A DNA stretch of 64,000 bases from Skeletonema tropicum. Taxonomy: Eukaryota; Bacillariophyta; Thalassiosirophyceae; Thalassiosirales; Thalassiosiraceae. A program made the position numbers and the translations under genes. The stretch spans positions 2,604,001 through 2,668,000 of the forward strand of contig CM074128.1 of assembly GCA_037178625.1 (NCBI GenBank), in the 5' to 3' direction. This document shows, in pieces, positions 19,743 to 29,633 of this stretch; positions within the stretch are counted from its first letter, which is position 1; every line of letters begins with the position of its first letter. Below the pieces are notes generated by a model. The model had not been told where the DNA came from and ran no database searches. It worked only from the letters and a program-made list of their open reading frames with translations.

Positions 19743-20116
19743 ATTATCTGTTGTCCAACGAATGTTGGATGAACTGCCACAACAAAATACTTTCATATAA
19801 GTAGTAAAGATTCATAGATAGGTTTGTAGAATAAGAAGCTGGTGAATGACGAGGGCGGGTGTCTTAGCTTGCTGATCCCTTGCTCTCGCTCTATCTGAGT
19901 ACCCTCTCATCTTGAAGATTGGAAGTGTAAGATAAGGAATCTTTCTGCTAGTAGAGAAACCATCACTACACTCTTTCTTCAAACTCCCCAAAAATGTCAA
20001 AAATGACAATCTTGTTGCGCCTCTCGGCTTCAAAATCAACCACATACACCGTCGTCACTGATTGAGATTTAGGCAAGGTCGGTCGGTCAATTTGAATTTG
20101 GACAAAAGACGACACC
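19743..20116. other. Intergenic spacer
   Basis: 374 bp between two plus-strand genes. It must hold the 3' end of the membrane protein gene and the promoter of the PDZ-DENN gene. Nothing else seen. Confidence 0.5.
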
Positions 20117-23100
20117 ATGGCATCGCCTGTAGCAGATGAAGTGAATATGGAAGAAGAGACGAAAGAGACGACGACGGCATCGGCAGTGCTGTCAAACGAT
20201 GTCTCTGACGATGCCGATGCCAACACTAATGAAACAGCGAAAGCAACGGCGCCTCCTCCTCCTCCTCCTCCAGCGGCCACTGGCTCTAGATTCTTCTCGA
20301 GAATTGGCTCCATAGGCGACAGTGCGACAGCCAGCCAATTTCTATCTCGTGCTCAGAAGCTGCGTGACCAGGCAGTGTCTGAGGTGGATCGACTCCGCCA
20401 GCAAACACAGCAGCAGTCACAAAACACAACTGATCCAGAAGTGGAAAGCACTCCCGACGGAGAGGCCGGCAAGGAAGAGCAGCAGCGGGCTAGTCTCATC
20501 AATACAGACGAAGGAGGCGACGAAGCTTCTGTAAAATCACATGACGATCCAGAAAAAAGCTCTGAGAAGGCCACACCAAAACGAAGCAATGCCGTCTCAA
20601 ATGATACATCCAAGAAACAAAGTTTGTCACCTCTCCGAAACGCATTCAATGCTGTCCGTACCACTGGTACGGATGCTGCCAAAAATCTCATATTTCCTCC
20701 CACTGTCTTTGCGGCGTCAAATTCGCGCTCGGAAGAAGAAGAAGATGACGATGATGTTGGTAACAATAATGATAATCAAGTGACTTCTCCAGACGATAAG
20801 AGGGAAGATGATGAAGGGACACAAGAGGGGGATACATCTTTGACATCCAGGACTAGTTCTACGGGTGGAGGGAGAAGTAGTGCACCATCATCATTGACAG
20901 GAAAAGAACAAGCGCAGCAGCAACAGCAACAACAATTTGCATCCACGCCAGTCAAAAGCTTGGTAAATGCCTACAGTGAATTTCGAACAGTGGGACGTTA
21001 CCGCATGATGAAGGACAATGAACCTCCTCAAAATGTCATTACCGCTCATGATCCTAAACAACAGCAGAATGGCAGTACACCAGCCGAGAAACGATCTCTC
21101 GCCAAACAAATGGCAGCATCTCCAGTCGTTGGGGGGGCAGATCGAGTGGTGGGATTGCGCTTCTTAAATTGGGAGAAGGTGGTAGGTCCAATTAATGAAA
21201 AGGGTGAGATCTCTTCATCCACTTGTTCTTCTACGCCTACACCCATGATGGACAGATCGTTGCATTCATCCTCTGATCCAAGCATCTCAACTAGAACTGA
21301 TGATGACACTGCCACCGTGTCAACGAATGAAAATGTAACAGATACTGCCAGCACTGTGACTAACGCTAGCGTGACAGCCTCTGAAGATGACAAGTCAAGT
21401 AGTGCTCATACTAATATTACCAGCATTCCAAAGACAATGAAAGAAAGGACACGTACAGGAGTGTCATACTATGAAGATGTAGTACGGTCGACGCTCAAGC
21501 CAGGACAGCGAGCAATGTTCTTTGGGACAGGAGTCCTGGGTATTGTCATGAAACCAACCTACCTTGCGAGTTGGCGTGGTGTGGAAGGACAAGGACTTTT
21601 ATCAGCCACAACATCTGCCAAGAAGGGTGGTGTGTTTGTTGATTCAATGATTCGTGGAAGTCAAGCGTACATGTCAGGCGTTGTCCACGTGGGAGATCAC
21701 ATTGTCAAAATTGGGACGGTAGATGTTTCAAACATGACGCTGGAGGAAGTAGTGGATGTTATTGCCAAATCGAGGAGGCCTAATATTATGGTTGTGACTG
21801 CAGTTCATGACATTGAAGTTGTGTCCGTGTCAGATGAAGAGAGGCGATTTACTTCATCATTGGATTTGGTGTATGGTTACGTGAACAAAATTGCGACAGA
21901 GGGAGTAGCTTCAGTAACACATACAGAGTCTCTCCTTGATGATAGTGATGATAATATTGAAGAGCAAGTTCTTTTTGATTCTGGCACTACACAAGAAGAC
22001 GGTGGTGATAAGAAGGACACAAAAGCAGATGCAGTGCCAGTTGAAACTGTTACTGTTGCCGGTAGCAATAATGTTGGTGGGCCAAAGGATGATGTGATGG
22101 ACACCTTAATGTTTTATGCATCTCGTCGCACTAATGGACATTCTCTACAGAAGCTTCCAATGTTGGAACGCGCTGCTCTAACAAACGAAGAGTTTCGCGT
22201 TGCCCTCCGGCATTCTCTTGTGGAATGCTGTTCTGATCCGCGCCGCAGCAAGTTTTTGAAATGCTATTTCAACAAGTATGAATCACGAAAGGAGATTGAA
22301 GCGAAGACGAAGAAAGAAAAGCGATTCCAAAGTTTTAATGCTCTTCGTCGTGACGCAAATGACAAGGATGTAACCTCTTCCGAGATTCAACAGAAGCTTC
22401 TTGATCTATATTTACAGCTACTGCAATTCCATGACGCAACTCTAATTTGCTCAGAGTCTGACCGTGAGAGACTTCTTACACGTGCGAAACAAATATCAAA
22501 CCGTTTCCTAGCTTTTGAATACTCTGAAAGCAGTAGCGCTCTGCCAGAGTTCGTAGCCGATGTTGCTCTAGGAGGAGTGGAAGAAGTTTTGTCAGTGAGA
22601 CGAGCAATAGAAGATGAGGATGACTTCTTTGATAGCGAAGATGGCGATGGCTTCTCAAGCATTCGTACTTCTCTCGAGGCTTTTTTGTCATTTCAGGAAT
22701 CTTACTTGAGTTTTCTGATTTCTGATATCTGTACGAAAATGAGAGCGTATCTGAGAGGATCTGCCCCCTTCATTCAAGTAGATCCAATGGTATTTCTTTC
22801 ACCAAGCGCGGGAGCGGATGCGCCGTCGCAGAACTTTTTACTTCACGCAATTCTTCATCTGGTGTGTATGAAGGAGAATGATGACGGCAACGACATGGAT
22901 TGCACCAAGAACGACGCAATCATGTTGAATAAGGGCAATCGAAATATGGGAGCAGTTTCGTTACTAAGTTGTGGGATCTTCATTGCTCGATATTTGCAGA
23001 AATCATCACAATTGGTGGTCGAAGGACTGATTGAAGATGGAATGACTGGGAAGATGAGCAATGGCCAACTGTACTCCAAACTCATGGAAGACTTCCAATA

Positions 23101-25330
23101 TTTATGGGACGTATTTATTGCTCCTGCCGGTGGATCATTATCAACACTAAATTTGTCAGAAGATGTTCACGATTCTTTGAACTCAGTCAGGCGCCTCCTA
23201 GTTTCATCCATTGATAAGGTGATGACAAAAAACGAACCTCCAGAAGTCTCCGCCATGTCCATCGCCAGAGCGTTGACTTCTGTCGAACTAACGAGTTCGA
23301 TGCACAGCCTTCGGGAAGCACTGTTCCGCGAGTATACGCTGAATGTCTATCCCATTTTCAAACGGCACATCTTTCATGAGTGGGCATGTCAAGAGGCAAA
23401 ACAGAATCGTTTTGATAAACAAGTGTCTAGTGACAAGTATCTGATGTCATCCAGCTACAACGGGATGGCAAAAGGTTCAGTGAAAAGGTTCCTCCGACAA
23501 GTTGAGCTACCAACAGGAGTATCTTTGCACCGCCCTAGCCCGAAGATAGTCACATCAGGAGGTGATCATGTTGAGGCTCATAAATCACCTCAGGCATCGT
23601 CTGTCGCTCTCGTCTTTGGAACTGACGTACCGACTGACTCCAGTTCTGCCGCGGGTTCATTGTGTGATGGAAATAAATTTGTGCGAAGATTTGCGGCTAT
23701 CTCTTTACAATCTGGTGAACCTCCACAGCACGGCCTTGTGCCAAATTCAATTCCGCCCGTCTTTGAAAGTTACGCAGTCGTTCCACCGTTTCACGAGAGA
23801 CCTTTCTTGGGGACATTAAGAGACGAAAAGAACCATCGTCTTACGGTTGATGGGTGGGAAGTGTCTTTAACAAATTTCATGCTTCCATCAGGTAGCAGCG
23901 GCTTGGACGACAATGAATGGCTGTACTGCTGTTCGCTTGTGTTTCGTAAACCAAGCGTTTCTGTCCAACAGAAGCGTTCAAGGAAATACTTGAGTGATCA
24001 GGAAATCGGGCTTGAACGTGTACGAAAGCTTGTCTCTGAAGAAACCGTCTCCCAGTCGGAATCCAACAGCAACCAAGAATTCCAATCGCCATTAGTTGAG
24101 ACAGAATTGGACGGTGCTAAGAGTCGCATGATGATAGTTTCGTCTGAACCGTGCGAGTTTAATCGTAAGCTACAAGAGCAGAGTTGGTCGCAAAGCGTCG
24201 ATTCGTCATCAGATGTTGTTGTTGGCCTTGCGGTGGTCAGTGATCGTAATGAGACATTTCGAATGAGAGAGACTCTGTCTCTTGTCTACAGCGATTTCTG
24301 CCGCAAAAACCTGTGTCAGCCTCTCGTTGACATTCTTGGTAATTTTTCCAATTCTTGTGTGGAAGAGGACTGTCTCAAAAGTATTTTGGAGCCTTACCTC
24401 TCCTTCACTGCCGAGAAATGGGTTGATCGTCCAATAACTGATCAGGAAATCCAATACTCTGAGATATCTGGAACACAACTGATGCAATCGTTGCCTCCAG
24501 TACCACTTGCTCTTTTGTTTATCACTGTACTGTTAGAGCAAAAGGTTGTAATAGCTTCATCTAGACGTGGTATGCTCATGGCTGCATCTGATGCCATTAT
24601 GCAATTATTAAAGCCCCTGCAATGGAAGCATCTGTTGGTTCCTTTAGTGCCAGAGTCAATGATGAATGATCTCATACATTACCCAGCTCCATTCATCCTA
24701 GGCGTGCCTACAGACGAAAAGAAGAGTGCTGAAATTCTTTCGTCTCTGCCGAATGATGTGACCTTGGTAGATCTAGATGTTGGGCGAGTGATGCTTGCTT
24801 CTGAGTTTGTACACGATGATTCGTCAGCATCTGATGGGACCGAAGCAGTTGCTCGGGCGTTGAGATCGCAAGTTCTTTTCTTGGCTGAGTCGTTGGGGGG
24901 CATTGTTGGAGGGGCTGTTGATGACTCGTGGGCATCTGATAGTCCGTTACAAATTATTCCCCATGATAACAACAACAAAGTCGATGATTTTGTGTCCATT
25001 CGCAATATTTGTCACGATTTCATCTTGGAGTTGTTGTCTGGTGTACATTCGTGCTGTCTCTGGATAGAGGAAAAGTGCGATGAGGATTGTAGTAAAGAAA
25101 ACGACCCAGCTATTATCTTCGACGAAGAGCGCTTTTTAAGCATCAAGAACTTACGAGCGGAAGGACTGAATTCAACTCTGTTTCAAGATAAGCAGGTTGG
25201 TGGATCGAGCTCTGAGTTTTGTTTAGGCGTCGACAAATTTGATTTGATAATGAATGCATTCCTTCGGACGCAAAGTCTCAGCAGTTACATTAGCCATGGG
25301 GGGAAGGAGTCAATGATGTTCTGGTCATAG
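20117..25330 (+). CDS. Large PDZ-DENN domain protein (Rab GEF-like)
   Basis: A single-exon 1737-residue protein. Residues 1-450 are low-complexity (Ser, Thr, Asp, Gln, a poly-Pro run). About 470-560 form a PDZ domain: GVFVDSMIRGSQAYMSG, VHVGDHIVKIGTVDVSNMTLEEVV. About 675-880 is a helical region that resembles an RGS-like bundle (VALRHSLVECCSDPRRSKFL). The DENN module lies in the C-terminal third: uDENN near 1210 (FESYAVVPPFHERPFLG), cDENN near 1355-1550 (LPPVPLALLFITVLLEQKVVIAS, then LLKPLQWKHLLVPLVPESM, then HYPAPFILGVP). DENN proteins exchange GDP on Rab GTPases in membrane traffic. The start context caccATGG is good. The PDZ-DENN combination is unusual to me. Its stop lies 10 bp from the stop of the convergent MFS gene. 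Confidence 0.8.
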   Translation: MASPVADEVNMEEETKETTTASAVLSNDVSDDADANTNETAKATAPPPPPPPAATGSRFFSRIGSIGDSATASQFLSRAQKLRDQAVSEVDRLRQQTQQQSQNTTDPEVESTPDGEAGKEEQQRASLINTDEGGDEASVKSHDDPEKSSEKATPKRSNAVSNDTSKKQSLSPLRNAFNAVRTTGTDAAKNLIFPPTVFAASNSRSEEEEDDDDVGNNNDNQVTSPDDKREDDEGTQEGDTSLTSRTSSTGGGRSSAPSSLTGKEQAQQQQQQQFASTPVKSLVNAYSEFRTVGRYRMMKDNEPPQNVITAHDPKQQQNGSTPAEKRSLAKQMAASPVVGGADRVVGLRFLNWEKVVGPINEKGEISSSTCSSTPTPMMDRSLHSSSDPSISTRTDDDTATVSTNENVTDTASTVTNASVTASEDDKSSSAHTNITSIPKTMKERTRTGVSYYEDVVRSTLKPGQRAMFFGTGVLGIVMKPTYLASWRGVEGQGLLSATTSAKKGGVFVDSMIRGSQAYMSGVVHVGDHIVKIGTVDVSNMTLEEVVDVIAKSRRPNIMVVTAVHDIEVVSVSDEERRFTSSLDLVYGYVNKIATEGVASVTHTESLLDDSDDNIEEQVLFDSGTTQEDGGDKKDTKADAVPVETVTVAGSNNVGGPKDDVMDTLMFYASRRTNGHSLQKLPMLERAALTNEEFRVALRHSLVECCSDPRRSKFLKCYFNKYESRKEIEAKTKKEKRFQSFNALRRDANDKDVTSSEIQQKLLDLYLQLLQFHDATLICSESDRERLLTRAKQISNRFLAFEYSESSSALPEFVADVALGGVEEVLSVRRAIEDEDDFFDSEDGDGFSSIRTSLEAFLSFQESYLSFLISDICTKMRAYLRGSAPFIQVDPMVFLSPSAGADAPSQNFLLHAILHLVCMKENDDGNDMDCTKNDAIMLNKGNRNMGAVSLLSCGIFIARYLQKSSQLVVEGLIEDGMTGKMSNGQLYSKLMEDFQYLWDVFIAPAGGSLSTLNLSEDVHDSLNSVRRLLVSSIDKVMTKNEPPEVSAMSIARALTSVELTSSMHSLREALFREYTLNVYPIFKRHIFHEWACQEAKQNRFDKQVSSDKYLMSSSYNGMAKGSVKRFLRQVELPTGVSLHRPSPKIVTSGGDHVEAHKSPQASSVALVFGTDVPTDSSSAAGSLCDGNKFVRRFAAISLQSGEPPQHGLVPNSIPPVFESYAVVPPFHERPFLGTLRDEKNHRLTVDGWEVSLTNFMLPSGSSGLDDNEWLYCCSLVFRKPSVSVQQKRSRKYLSDQEIGLERVRKLVSEETVSQSESNSNQEFQSPLVETELDGAKSRMMIVSSEPCEFNRKLQEQSWSQSVDSSSDVVVGLAVVSDRNETFRMRETLSLVYSDFCRKNLCQPLVDILGNFSNSCVEEDCLKSILEPYLSFTAEKWVDRPITDQEIQYSEISGTQLMQSLPPVPLALLFITVLLEQKVVIASSRRGMLMAASDAIMQLLKPLQWKHLLVPLVPESMMNDLIHYPAPFILGVPTDEKKSAEILSSLPNDVTLVDLDVGRVMLASEFVHDDSSASDGTEAVARALRSQVLFLAESLGGIVGGAVDDSWASDSPLQIIPHDNNNKVDDFVSIRNICHDFILELLSGVHSCCLWIEEKCDEDCSKENDPAIIFDEERFLSIKNLRAEGLNSTLFQDKQVGGSSSEFCLGVDKFDLIMNAFLRTQSLSSYISHGGKESMMFWS

Positions 25331-25340
25331 CAGCTTAATT

Positions 25341-26741
25341 TTATTTAGAAGCATGTGACCCTTTCATTTGGCTTGATGATACGAGTAACGCTCCCAACGT
25401 ACACAACATTGAAACCAAGCACTTTCCAATGAGCTTGAAGGCATTTGCAATGCCGAACTTTTTACACAGTGCACCTCCGAAATAAGCACCTACCGTTGAG
25501 CCAACACCTCTATAGCTCGCTTCCATGATCGCTTGTAGCACAGCAGTCATATGAGGCGGACAAATCATGTTCATTCTAATTGTTGCACTGCTCCACAACG
25601 CAGCAAATATAGCACTCCTCATTGATTCTGCCATTGCGAATCCTATCTTTGTCCGCTCGTCTAGCCCATCTCCAACACCAGAGTACAAAAAGAAGATGAG
25701 AGGCAAGCAACAAACCGAAGCAATTATAACTCCATTTGGACCAAGTCTTTTCTGCCATCTTCCAGAGAACCACCACGAAAGCATCCCGCCAGAGGTGTGA
25801 AATATTCGATACGTGCTTATTTCTTTTCCCAATATATCTTCCCGACCATGAGTTTTATACAACGTTCTGATATTGATGTAGCTAAAGTTTTCGAGCACAG
25901 AAATAGTGCAGCCGGAGACAGCCACTGCTCCGAGAATACTGGCTATTTCTGCATTTGTGAATGCATCGAGTAAGCTCCTTCTCCAGTCTAAGATGATATC
26001 ATTATTACCGCTTCCCTTTGCTGTTGTCGTTTGCTTTGCCTGATTTTGACCATGCTGGTTCGATGGTGTGCATAATAACATGAAAACCACTGCAACAGCT
26101 GCTGATACTCCATGCACTATGAACAAGTGTTCGAACCCATATGCATCACTGTTCGACACATGCATCATCAAAGTCGACGAGATTCCATTTCCTAGCTCTC
26201 CCCACAGTCTCAGTTTGCCAAAATTCAGCCGCTCCTTTGAACTCAGCGATGACACAACTATACTGTCCAGAAGAGAAGTTACGCCTGAATAGAATAATGA
26301 TGTCAAACAAAGAGCGGTAGCGAATAGTTGCATGTTATCCGTGAAGAATGCACAAGATAGTCGACAGATTGCGCTTATCACAAATGTGCTGATCAATATG
26401 AGCTTCTTCTGGCCAGTCTTATCAGATAAAGCTCCCCAGAGTGGGGCGCTGATCATTGTAACGATTGGTCGAATAGCTTGGAGCTTTCCGATCTCCTCGT
26501 GTGTAAACCCGCATGATGACATGAACAGTGGGAAGAATGGGATGAGACTTCCAGTGGAGAAGCGGAAGAAGAAGAAGAGCATCCTGATTCTGTTTAGTGA
26601 AGATTGTTGCGTTGTCGGCATGTTAGTTTTGCTTGCATCTCTTGCTTGGTGGGCTTGCTTGGTAAGAATGCCATTGGCAGTGACACGGCCAGTTTGCGCT
26701 GGCTTCGTTATCGTCACCGCTCCCATGCTCTTGTCGCACAT
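25341..26741 (-). CDS. MFS transporter, MFSD6/MFS_1-like
   Basis: A 466-residue major facilitator. After 50 polar residues the first spans read RMLFFFFRFSTGSLIPFFPLFM, then HEEIGKLQAIRPIVTMISAPLWGALSDKTGQKKLIL, the usual N-terminal pattern of the MFS_1-like (MFSD6, lacY-related) group. A second-half TM has LRLWGELGNGISS, also typical of this group (Gly-Ser-x-Gly position). About twelve spans are visible. Substrate unknown. The frame extends to a GTG at 26762; the first ATG is 26741. It converges on the PDZ-DENN gene with almost no spacer, so the two 3' UTRs must overlap. Confidence 0.72.
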   Translation of the reverse strand: MCDKSMGAVTITKPAQTGRVTANGILTKQAHQARDASKTNMPTTQQSSLNRIRMLFFFFRFSTGSLIPFFPLFMSSCGFTHEEIGKLQAIRPIVTMISAPLWGALSDKTGQKKLILISTFVISAICRLSCAFFTDNMQLFATALCLTSLFYSGVTSLLDSIVVSSLSSKERLNFGKLRLWGELGNGISSTLMMHVSNSDAYGFEHLFIVHGVSAAVAVVFMLLCTPSNQHGQNQAKQTTTAKGSGNNDIILDWRRSLLDAFTNAEIASILGAVAVSGCTISVLENFSYINIRTLYKTHGREDILGKEISTYRIFHTSGGMLSWWFSGRWQKRLGPNGVIIASVCCLPLIFFLYSGVGDGLDERTKIGFAMAESMRSAIFAALWSSATIRMNMICPPHMTAVLQAIMEASYRGVGSTVGAYFGGALCKKFGIANAFKLIGKCLVSMLCTLGALLVSSSQMKGSHASK

Positions 26742-27452
26742 GTTGAAGGCAGGAGATCTCACGGTTCCGCTTGGCCTCCTTCAGAGCACTGTATAATGCA
26801 ATGACTATCTATTGAGATTATTATTATGAAGCATTGCATTCCGGGTACAAGCCAGCTATGCCAGCAGGATTAGGAATCGTCGGAGATTTCATTCATCGTG
26901 GAAATGAAGATTCCTTTTCATTTTTCGATCTGACTATCTCTAGAGAGAAGTAGCACGACTCACAACCAGGCCAGAACAAAAGTACCCCCTTTTGTTTCAA
27001 AATAAAAATTACACTCACATAAGAAAATCGTAGAAATATTTTACTTTTATATATTTCGTTGTTATTAATCCTTCGGGATAAGTACTTCCTTGATTCGCCT
27101 TCGGCTTTCAATCACACTTTACAGTGTGTCCACCGTATATAGTTGCCCGCGGGTAATTATGTGTCCGCTCGTCGCGGGGCGGGCAACGGGCAACTATGGT
27201 GGAGACCCTATCCCATATCGAACGACTATTTCAGGTTGGAGCCACAGCACTATTTTGGCATTAATTACCTCCCAAACAACCATCCAAACCCTTTACGTTC
27301 CAACCATGTTCATATTCTAGCAAAATATTAAAATTGAACTTCAAACATCGACGTATAACTTGTTTTGACGTATCATTGCCTGGGACGATGATCCGGAATG
27401 TCAACTGAGCACATAGCATTATGCACAGATCGATAATATTCATTGTTTGATA
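26742..27452. other. Intergenic region carrying repeat copy 1
   Basis: 711 bp upstream of the MFS gene. Most of its middle is the 261-bp direct repeat at 26944-27204. The remaining bases show no gene. Confidence 0.5.
26944..27204 (+). repeat. Direct repeat copy 1 (261 bp)
   Basis: Nearly identical to 28377-28631; the only difference I find is 6 extra bases (taatta) near 27154. It ends in a palindromic GC-rich part, tccaccgtatatagttgcccg facing cgggcaactatggtgga (27129-27203). Confidence 0.92.
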
Positions 27453-28019
27453 TCATTGATTTGTAGTTGACACGCAAGATAACGATAAATTGTATCCCCT
27501 ATCACATTGAAAAACACATATCCCATCTCCCACAGGTATGGGCGGAATGCGCAATGTCGTGCCATCACGTCTACCTCCAAACCACCCAATCATTTGCTCG
27601 TCAATTGAAATCGTATTCTCGGTGGTGTTCGATTCATCAATAACAGTGTCTGTGGCCATCTCCACCATTTCGTCGTCCTCCATCTCCATTTGCGATGACA
27701 CATGGCTGACGGACATCGCAATTGACGACACATCATCATCATCATCAGTGCCGTCGTTCGTGCCATGATCATTACCTACCACACCTTGCCGCTCGTCTTG
27801 CCCTTCTTCATAATCAATACCCGTCAATGGTCTTGGAGTTAGTAGAAAGTTGTCTTCGTTGTTCGATTTGTCGACCGCAGGTGTGGTGTTGGTTGGAGGA
27901 TTGGTGCTGCAAGGTGATAAAGTGGGCTGATGGATGGACGCCAAGAAGCCGGTCGATCGCTGCTGCGGCTGCGGCGGCTGAGTGGCTGCTTCACGGTTGG
28001 CTGTAGCTGTAGTAGTCAT
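27453..28019 (-). CDS. Hypothetical acidic protein between direct repeats
   Basis: An open frame of 188 residues from ATG 28019. The N-terminal third is Thr/Pro/Gln-rich, the middle has DDDDD and Met/Glu runs (about 95-125), and the C-terminal 45 residues (IGWFGGRRDGTTLRIPPIPVGDG) are more ordered. No family is recognised. It lies exactly between the two copies of the 255/261-bp direct repeat. It may be an orphan gene, a transposon-borne frame or chance; composition resembles other disordered diatom proteins. Confidence 0.4.
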   Translation of the reverse strand: MTTTATANREAATQPPQPQQRSTGFLASIHQPTLSPCSTNPPTNTTPAVDKSNNEDNFLLTPRPLTGIDYEEGQDERQGVVGNDHGTNDGTDDDDDVSSIAMSVSHVSSQMEMEDDEMVEMATDTVIDESNTTENTISIDEQMIGWFGGRRDGTTLRIPPIPVGDGICVFQCDRGYNLSLSCVSTTNQ

Positions 28020-28376
28020 CGTAGGCAATGGTAAGGACTATGACTATGAATAATGAGATAAATGGTGGTGATGATGGATCGCGCCAAAAAGCCACGAATT
28101 CCTACGTAGTGTTCTCATACTCATCTCTGACTTTTTTTTTCAACAATGGCGAATTTACCACCACGTTTGGGCGGCCCCTACTGAGTCAACGAGTGGCTCC
28201 CCGGGAAAAGCAACACCACGCCCCAACACGTCAGGTGATGCTCTGACAGAAATCTACCAGCTACGCCTCGTAGGAACTGGTTCAAACAACTTTTTACCCT
28301 ATCGAAATTAGCCTATTTTGGACTATGAGTTGGACTATGAATCACGATGCGCTCATAGTCTCGACGGGTAACCACT

Positions 28377-28631
28377 AGAGAAGTAGCACGACTCACAACC
28401 AGGCCAGAACAAAAGTACCCCCTTTTGTTTCAAAATAAAAATTACACTCACATAAGAAAATCGTAGAAATATTTTACTTTTATATATTTCGTTGTTATTA
28501 ATCCTTCGGGATAAGTACTTCCTTGATTCGCCTTCGGCTTTCAATCACACTTTACAGTGTGTCCACCGTATATAGTTGCCCGCGGGTGTGTCCGCTCGTC
28601 GCGGGGCGGGCAACGGGCAACTATGGTGGAG
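28377..28631 (+). repeat. Direct repeat copy 2 (255 bp)
   Basis: Second copy of the 26944-27204 repeat, same orientation, 1433 bp further on. Its right end runs into a further cluster of GGGCAAC motifs that copy 1 lacks. Confidence 0.92.
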
Positions 28632-28742
28632 GGGCAATTACGGAACACGTTATCTGTTGTTGTCCGGACTTCCAGTGTCCGGATTTTCCAGCGGGCAACC
28701 ACTGTGGACGGGCAAGTACCAAGGCGGGCAACTAGGTGGACA
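28558..28742. repeat. Cluster of TCCAC-GTTGCCCG motifs, bounded by an inverted repeat
   Basis: The block begins with gtgtccaccgtatatagttg and ends with the inverse, caactaggtggacac. Inside, the motif TCCAC plus 3-4 bases plus GTTGCCCG occurs on the minus strand near 28613-28630, 28694-28712 and 28724-28740, and once on the plus strand near 28562-28582 with a wider spacer. A second internal pair is gtccggacttccagtgtccgga (28658-28679). Confidence 0.75.
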
Positions 28743-28792
28743 CGCTCTATCTCTTCGTTGCACCACGGTTCCCGTGGTTGCACTCATCACTC

Positions 28793-28800
28793 ATCACCAG
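28793..28800 (+). repeat. Target site duplication, left
   Basis: atcaccag directly before the left terminal inverted repeat; identical to the right copy. Confidence 0.85.
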
Positions 28801-29533
28801 TAGCCATCAGGGGAAAAAGCGGCTTAAAATCGGCCCCATTTGAGCCTTTTCACTTAAGCGCAACTTTACCGCTTAAAAGTGAGACTTTTCTAGCTTCCCC
28901 GCTTCTCCTGGAAGAGAAGAAGTGGAGTTCTTGCCTGGCATCAGTAGTAGGTAGGCAACGCAATGTCGCTCATAATATCATAGATGACAACGCACTGGAT
29001 TGCAACAAAATAAATTTACCTTATATGTATACTTTTACATAACAAACAGCAACATTTAACTAGCGACAGTGTCATCGACTTCCATGCAAGCAGACATTTT
29101 TTGTTGCAACTGAGGGAGACGAAGGCTTTGTATTGCTAACGTCCGAAGAAGGAAGACTCTTTGACATGATGATACTATACTGAGTTTCGTTTATCCTGTT
29201 CAAAATCAATGACGACAGTATTGCCATCGGTGGAGAGTAATGTTACGAGGTGAAATGTGAAGCATCTTCTACCTTTTGCTCCATTCCTCATTCGATCGGG
29301 TCGGACTTTGTGCTGAATTGTGTCACATCATGACGTGGCACCACTCAAACACCATTCAAATGACTGTCACATCATGACGTGGCACCATCCGGATGGCTGT
29401 TCTTTGATGACGTGTCAATTCCTACTCCTACGAGAAAGCCCGTAGGATTTTGTACCAGGGCAACGCAGGCGCTTAAATGCGCTTAAAAACAGGCCGATTT
29501 GAGCGCCAGAGGCGCTTTTTCCCCTGATGGCTA
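28801..29533. mobile_element. Non-autonomous DNA transposon (733 bp, 21-bp TIRs)
   Basis: Perfect 21-bp terminal inverted repeats lie at 28801-28821 (tagccatcaggggaaaaagc...) and 29513-29533. Both ends are flanked by the same 8-bp direct repeat atcaccag (28793-28800 and 29534-29541), the footprint of insertion. Subterminal CGCTTAA and GGCC-x-ATTTGAGC stretches near both ends are also inverted copies. There is no transposase frame inside. An 8-bp target duplication is typical of hAT, and also of P and some Merlin elements; the terminal bases do not decide. It ends 100 bp before the FIT-like start codon. Confidence 0.85.
29321..29387 (+). repeat. 23-bp direct repeat with TGACGTGG core, inside the transposon
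   Basis: The unit (tgtcacatca + tgacgtggca + cca) occurs at 29321-29343 and 29365-29387. A third TGACGTGTCA follows at 29407. The core matches the CRE/G-box type bound by bZIP factors. Confidence 0.8.
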
Positions 29534-29541
29534 ATCACCAG
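29534..29541 (+). repeat. Target site duplication, right
   Basis: atcaccag directly after the right terminal inverted repeat. Confidence 0.85.
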
Positions 29542-29633
29542 CCATGGGCCATGGTGTTGCTCGCGCGAATAATTATTAGATGTGTGCTGCACGCTATCGT
29601 CACAGCCGCAATCTGCCGCAATAGCATAGAGAG

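Noticed and set aside
26893..27111. Minus-strand frame of 72 residues also found at 28353-28544
   Set aside because: It is conserved only because the DNA repeat is nearly identical; the peptide resembles nothing.
26944..28631. LTR retrotransposon
   Set aside because: No TG...CA ends, no primer site, no reverse transcriptase frame between the repeats.
28541..28783. Minus-strand frame with repeated CPSTVVAR-like peptides
   Set aside because: The peptides come from the TCCAC-GTTGCCCG DNA motif, not from a protein repeat; no start, no family.
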